Part shown: in pieces, positions 8,047-10,506 of the stretch
How the letters are laid out: the number at the start of each line of letters is the position of its first letter
Numbering within the stretch: position 1 is the stretch's first letter
From: JBAROU01 sp049642385
GTDB lineage: Bacteria > Chloroflexota > Dehalococcoidia > DSTF01 > RBG-16-68-14
Direction: 5' to 3'
Assembly: GCA_049642385.1 (NCBI GenBank)
Contig: JBAROU010000119.1
Coordinates: 1-10,506 of the forward strand
Length of the DNA stretch: 10,506 bases
Notes under the pieces: generated by a model
What the model was told of the DNA's origin: nothing
Database searches by the model: none
Seen by the model: only the letters and a program-made list of their open reading frames with translations
Position numbers and translations under genes: made by a program

Positions 8047-8137
8047 GCACCATTCGTTGCTCTCAGAGGTATGGTCAGGAAGTAGCGGATTCGCGACTAT
8101 GGTGTGCGAAGGCGTGGCCAGAGTCACGCGCGCCAGG

Positions 8138-8448
8138 TCAGTACCGAAACCAGACCTTGCCGACGATCTGCTCCCGCCGCACCGGCCCGAAGTCGCGGCT
8201 ATCGGTGCTCGCCTGAGCGTTGTCACCAAGCACGCGCCAACGGTCCTCGCCCACCGCGCCTCCGATGCGCTTGAGGAGCAGTCGCTCCGGTTCGCGCGGG
8301 TCGCGCACAACGACGAGGTCGCCCGCGCGCGGTCGCGAAAGGCGATAGGCGAGCTTGTTCACCACCACCCGCTCGTCGGGCGAGAAGGACGGCGCCATGC
8401 TCTCGCCGTCCACCCGATAGCGAGCGAACGGGAGCAGTCGGCCTAACA
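8138..8448 (-). CDS. sodX: Nickel-type superoxide dismutase maturation protease (signal peptidase I-like); ATG begins at 8449
   Basis: Small S26-family serine protease (103 residues; first base of the start codon at 8449). It is expected to remove the propeptide of nickel superoxide dismutase so that the enzyme can load nickel. VDGESMAP (13-20) carries the catalytic Ser17 and LLLKRIGG (57-64) the catalytic Lys60. The signal-peptidase box VLGDNAQASTDSRDFGPV (73-90) follows. No membrane-spanning segment is present, unlike true signal peptidase I, which fits a soluble SodX. It lies 56 nt downstream of sodN on the same strand, the standard sodN-sodX arrangement. No strong ribosome binding site precedes the ATG, and a hairpin lies in the gap, so it may be made at a lower level than SodN. 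It converges with the phosphotransferase gene. Confidence 0.9.
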
Positions 8449-8462
8449 TAAGTAATGTATGG

Positions 8463-8477
8463 GCCCGAAGGTCGGGC
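8463..8477 (-). repeat. Hairpin in the sodN-sodX gap
   Basis: GCCCGA (8472-8477 on the minus strand) and TCGGGC (8463-8468) form a perfect 6-bp GC-rich stem over a 3-nt loop, between the sodN stop and sodX start. No T-run follows, so termination would be partial at best. It could protect the sodN message or lower sodX expression. Confidence 0.4.
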
Positions 8478-8505
8478 GGCCCCTAGACCAGCTCAGCGCG
8501 GGCGA

Positions 8506-9033
8506 CTACGACGGAACGACTAGCTCGCCGCCAACCGCCTGGCGCGATGGCACACGCGCGGTCTTGGCGTCCTTCGTCGCCCAGAAGATCTCGGCGAACT
8601 TCTGCACCTCCGCGAGGAGGTCTTCGGACGCCTTGAGATCGACGGTCTGGCGAACTTTGGAGCCCAGCTTCATGATGTTGAAAACGACGTTGTGCAGGTC
8701 CTTGTGCTTCTCGACGTGCTCGGGCTTGATGTAGTCGCCCCAGATGATGCGAACCTCTCGCTTGCAGAGCTCAGCGTGCTCTTCTTTGACCGCCGTGTAG
8801 CGCTCCACCGCGTGAATGAACTTCACGCGCGCCTCCTTGGACGGCATAGAGCCATCGGTGGAGGGGTCCTCCAGGTCGTTGAGCAGCTGGTTCATGCGAA
8901 CGCAGGTCAACGCGGCGATCTGCGCCAGGTGCGGGTCGTAGATGCCACACGGGATGTCGCAGTGGGCATGAACCGTGGGCGGTGGGCTGATGCGGTCGAC
9001 GAGGCGAAGAGCAGAACGAAGTAGCGGTTGCAT
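8506..9033 (-). CDS. sodN: Nickel superoxide dismutase precursor
   Basis: SodN converts superoxide to oxygen and hydrogen peroxide at a mononuclear nickel centre. After propeptide removal the N-terminal nickel hook is HCDIPCGIYDP. With the ATG at 9033, the propeptide is 23 residues ending in TVHA, and the mature chain (152 residues) begins at H24. Ligands H24, C25 and C29 and the active-site Tyr32 match His1, Cys2, Cys6 and Tyr9 of the Streptomyces enzyme. The C-terminal half has VKEEHAEL, IIWGDYIKPEHVEKHKDLH and FWATK, typical of the family. I chose the ATG at 9033, not the one at 9045, because GGAGGT overlaps the upstream ATG and lies 4 nt before the second. Compared from memory with Streptomyces, positions equal to Glu17 and Arg47 are Ala and His here. 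It is the first gene of the sodN-sodX operon. Confidence 0.95.
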   Translation of the reverse strand: MQPLLRSALRLVDRISPPPTVHAHCDIPCGIYDPHLAQIAALTCVRMNQLLNDLEDPSTDGSMPSKEARVKFIHAVERYTAVKEEHAELCKREVRIIWGDYIKPEHVEKHKDLHNVVFNIMKLGSKVRQTVDLKASEDLLAEVQKFAEIFWATKDAKTARVPSRQAVGGELVVPS

Positions 9034-9037
9034 ACGT

Positions 9038-9043
9038 ACCTCC
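9038..9043 (-). promoter_or_regulatory. Ribosome binding site GGAGGT fixing the sodN start
   Basis: The strong GGAGGT on the minus strand overlaps an upstream in-frame ATG (9045). It lies 4 nt before the ATG at 9033, so translation should begin at 9033 and not at the longer frame's first ATG. Confidence 0.75.
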
Positions 9044-9053
9044 ATGCTATGGG

Positions 9054-9074
9054 GACTGTCCTACGCGCGCAGTC
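9054..9074. promoter_or_regulatory. Inverted repeat overlapping the sodN -10 box, possible operator
   Basis: GACTG (9054-9058) and CAGTC (9070-9074), 11 nt apart, flank the predicted transcription start of sodN, and one arm lies inside the -10 box. GGACTGTCC (9053-9061 region) is itself an odd palindrome. The position fits a repressor site; the regulator is unknown, and the 5-bp arms could be chance. Confidence 0.3.
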
Positions 9075-9099
9075 TAGCAGAGCGCGTTTCCATAGTAAA
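9071..9099 (-). promoter_or_regulatory. Extended -10 promoter for sodN-sodX
   Basis: On the minus strand TTTACT (9094-9099), a 17-nt spacer and TAGACT (9071-9076), preceded by TGC, which makes an extended -10 element. Transcription would start near 9064, giving a leader of about 30 nt with the ribosome binding site in it. Confidence 0.55.
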
Positions 9100-9255
9100 C
9101 GGCGCACCTATCGCGAGGTGACGCGACAGCCGCGGGAGCGGCACAGCGGCGCGCAAAACGGCAGATGTCGGCCGTCAGACGCAGCAATGCCCGCGCGGCG
9201 TCGGATCGTAACCATGTGTTGGAGCCTGTGGCCTGCCGGGGCCCGAGGGACGCCG

Positions 9256-9573
9256 CTACGGCGTGATCTCGTTCGCCAGGGTAGCCGAGATGAGGTTCCC
9301 GGTTGGATTACCGCTCAGCAGGGTCTTTGCAGCGAAGGCCACCCATTCAGCGTCCGCGGCAAGCTTCTGGTTGAAGGTGGCGAATGCCGCCAGGTCATCA
9401 TGCTCCACCACATAGCTGACTAAACCTGTGTTCGGACCGGCCATCGTTCCCTGCCAGACGCGTACCCGCCCGCCATGACGCTCCTGGATCTTCTTCGCTT
9501 CCGCCACTTGCGTGCCGAACTCTTGATTCTTGCCCTGGACGATCCGGAATTGGAAGACTTGCGCTACTGCCAC
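9256..9573 (-). CDS. Small NIPSNAP/ABM-like dimeric alpha-beta barrel protein
   Basis: A 105-residue protein whose layout fits the ferredoxin-like dimeric barrel of the NIPSNAP, EthD and antibiotic-biosynthesis-monooxygenase (ABM) group. A first strand (VFQFRIVQG, 6-14) is followed by a helix rich in Lys/Glu (16-33) and strands RVRVWQGT (36-43) and GLVSYVVEH (50-58). A helix then follows (DLAAFATFNQKLAADAEW, 60-77). No catalytic residue can be named. The start is GTG at 9573, supported by a perfect AGGAGG 7 nt upstream. No signal peptide. It lies about 220 nt upstream of sodN on the same strand, but sodN has its own promoter. It is divergent from the FAD-linked oxidase at 9841, and the two could share control. 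Fold assignment is moderate; function unknown. Confidence 0.8.
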   Translation of the reverse strand: MAVAQVFQFRIVQGKNQEFGTQVAEAKKIQERHGGRVRVWQGTMAGPNTGLVSYVVEHDDLAAFATFNQKLAADAEWVAFAAKTLLSGNPTGNLISATLANEITP

Positions 9574-9580
9574 CAGCTAC

Positions 9581-9586
9581 CCTCCT
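9581..9586 (-). promoter_or_regulatory. Ribosome binding site AGGAGG deciding the GTG start at 9573
   Basis: Perfect AGGAGG on the minus strand, 7 nt before the GTG codon. It supports GTG as the true start of the small barrel protein. Confidence 0.8.
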
Positions 9587-9679
9587 GTTGCTGCACCGCA
9601 CCCACGGGATCGAAGTATCGAGGAGCAAAACCTACCATAACATTTGCTAGTGGCGCAAGCGGAGCATCAAGCGGACAGG

Positions 9680-9692
9680 GGTCACCATGACC
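9680..9692. promoter_or_regulatory. Palindrome GGTCA-N3-TGACC, possible operator
   Basis: A perfect inverted repeat with 5-bp arms and a 3-nt centre lies midway in the 267-bp gap between the divergent barrel-protein and FAD-oxidase genes. The symmetry and place suit a dimeric regulator site. No other gene is visible in this gap, and no clear promoter pair was found around it. Confidence 0.35.
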
Positions 9693-9827
9693 AAATCGTG
9701 GTGTGCGCCGCGCCCATTCGCGCATGCGAAAAAGCGCTGCCCCGCGCGACAGTCTGCCCTGCGATATACTGCGCCTTGCCAGCGGGTGCGTTCGCCGCCT
9801 CCCACGCATCGACGACCCGCCAACCAC

Positions 9828-9833
9828 AGGAGG
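9828..9833 (+). promoter_or_regulatory. Ribosome binding site AGGAGG for the FAD-linked oxidase
   Basis: Perfect AGGAGG 7 nt before the ATG at 9841. It also picks 9841 over the in-frame ATG four codons later. Confidence 0.85.
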
Positions 9834-9840
9834 TTCTACG

Positions 9841-10506
9841 ATGGTCGAGCGAATGGTCAGTGACACAATCATCTCTGGTCTCAACAGCGGTTTCTCCGGC
9901 CAGCTCCTCGGGCCGGGTGACGCGGGCTACGAGGAGGCGCGCCGCGTCCAAAACGGCATGATTGACAAGCGTCCAGCGGCGATCGCCCGCTGCCTGAGTG
10001 AGTCCGATGTGGTAGCCGCCGTGAACTTCGCTCGCGAGAAGGGACTTGAGATCGCCGTGCGGGGAGGCGGCCACAACGTGGCCGGCAACGCGGTCTGCGA
10101 AAGCGGCCTCATGATTGACCTCTCGCTCATGAAGGGCATTGAGGTCGATTCGAAGGCGCGCACGGCCCGGGCGCAGGGCGGCGTCACCTGGGGAGAGTTC
10201 AATGCGGCCACCCAGCAGCACGGTCTCGCCGCCACAGGCGGCGTGGTCTCGACTACAGGCATCGCCGGGCTGACGTTGGGCGGCGGGCTCGGGTGGCTGA
10301 TGGGCAAGTACGGCCTTGCCGTCGACAACCTGATCTCGGCCGAGGTGGTCACCGCCGATGGTCAGGTCCTGCGCGCGAGCGACAGCGAACACGGCGACCT
10401 CTTCTGGGGGCTGCGTGGCGGCGGCGGCAACTTCGGCATCGTCACCTGGTTTGAGTACCGGCTTCACCCCGTGGGCCCGCAGGTAATCGCCGGACTGGCC
10501 GCGCAC
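9841..10506 (+). CDS. FAD-linked oxidase, berberine-bridge-enzyme-like (5' part, runs off window)
   Basis: Only the first 222 residues are seen; bacterial relatives are usually about 450-480, so roughly half is missing. The visible part is the FAD-binding PCMH-type domain (PF01565-like). RGGGHNVAGN (74-83) holds H78, the residue that normally forms the 8-alpha-histidyl bond to FAD. GIAGLTLGGGLGWLMGKYGL (140-159) and LRGGGGNFGIVTWFEYRLHP (191-210) are further family blocks. The family oxidises alcohols, sugars or amines with oxygen or another acceptor; the substrate domain is beyond the window. No Cys occurs in the segment where bicovalent members carry the 6-S-cysteinyl link (about 130-165), so only the His bond is expected. 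No signal peptide, so probably cytoplasmic. It has a strong ribosome binding site and is divergent from the small barrel protein. Confidence 0.93.
   Translation, partial: MVERMVSDTIISGLNSGFSGQLLGPGDAGYEEARRVQNGMIDKRPAAIARCLSESDVVAAVNFAREKGLEIAVRGGGHNVAGNAVCESGLMIDLSLMKGIEVDSKARTARAQGGVTWGEFNAATQQHGLAATGGVVSTTGIAGLTLGGGLGWLMGKYGLAVDNLISAEVVTADGQVLRASDSEHGDLFWGLRGGGGNFGIVTWFEYRLHPVGPQVIAGLAAH

Noticed and set aside
7855..8310. Minus-strand frame of 151 codons and its plus-strand counterpart at 7919-8446
   Set aside because: They overlap the phosphotransferase and sodX genes in other frames and show no family motifs.
9765..9770. TATACT as a -10 box for the FAD-oxidase gene
   Set aside because: It matches the -10 consensus well, but no -35-like sequence lies at the right distance; too weak to list as a promoter.
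9682..10506. Minus-strand frame of 274 codons open at the right edge
   Set aside because: It is antisense to the FAD-linked oxidase, which has a perfect ribosome binding site and family motifs.

Overview
The window is GC-rich bacterial DNA with eight genes, two of them cut by the window edges. It also holds several plausible promoters, ribosome binding sites and hairpins. Chloroflexota (Dehalococcoidia- or Thermomicrobia-like) is my best guess at the source. The reasons are secreted proteins with Thr-Pro linkers, cohesin-like and dockerin-like modules and calcium-binding Asp repeats, next to a nickel superoxide dismutase and a complex I subunit. This is an inference from protein style, not a phylogenetic result.

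Left half (1-6128, all minus strand): two genes for exported proteins. The upstream one (1782-6128) encodes a 1448-residue surface or secreted protein. It has a signal sequence, six cohesin-like beta-sandwich repeats mostly joined by Thr/Pro linkers, a two-repeat type I dockerin, an Asp-rich thrombospondin-3-like segment, and a C-terminal module with two further dockerin-like half-repeats. The downstream one (1-1490, 3' end outside the window) encodes another exported protein with a beta-sandwich region followed by Asp-rich calcium-type repeats. It has its own strong sigma70-type promoter and a leader with competing hairpins. Together they look like parts of an extracellular calcium-dependent assembly.

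Centre (6129-8046): a 369-bp divergent intergenic region, then a plus-strand pair. These are nuoB (complex I subunit B, all N2-cluster cysteines present) and a phosphotransferase of the APH/choline-kinase fold. The usual nuoA and nuoC neighbours are absent, so nuoB is an orphan here.

Right part (8138-9573, minus strand): sodX (maturation protease) and sodN (nickel superoxide dismutase precursor) form an operon behind an extended -10 promoter. SodX is expected to cut the SodN propeptide so that the new N-terminal His can bind nickel. Upstream is a small NIPSNAP/ABM-like protein with a GTG start. Divergent from it, and running off the right end, is a plus-strand FAD-linked oxidase of the berberine-bridge-enzyme type. 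Most other open frames in the window are antisense shadows of these genes.
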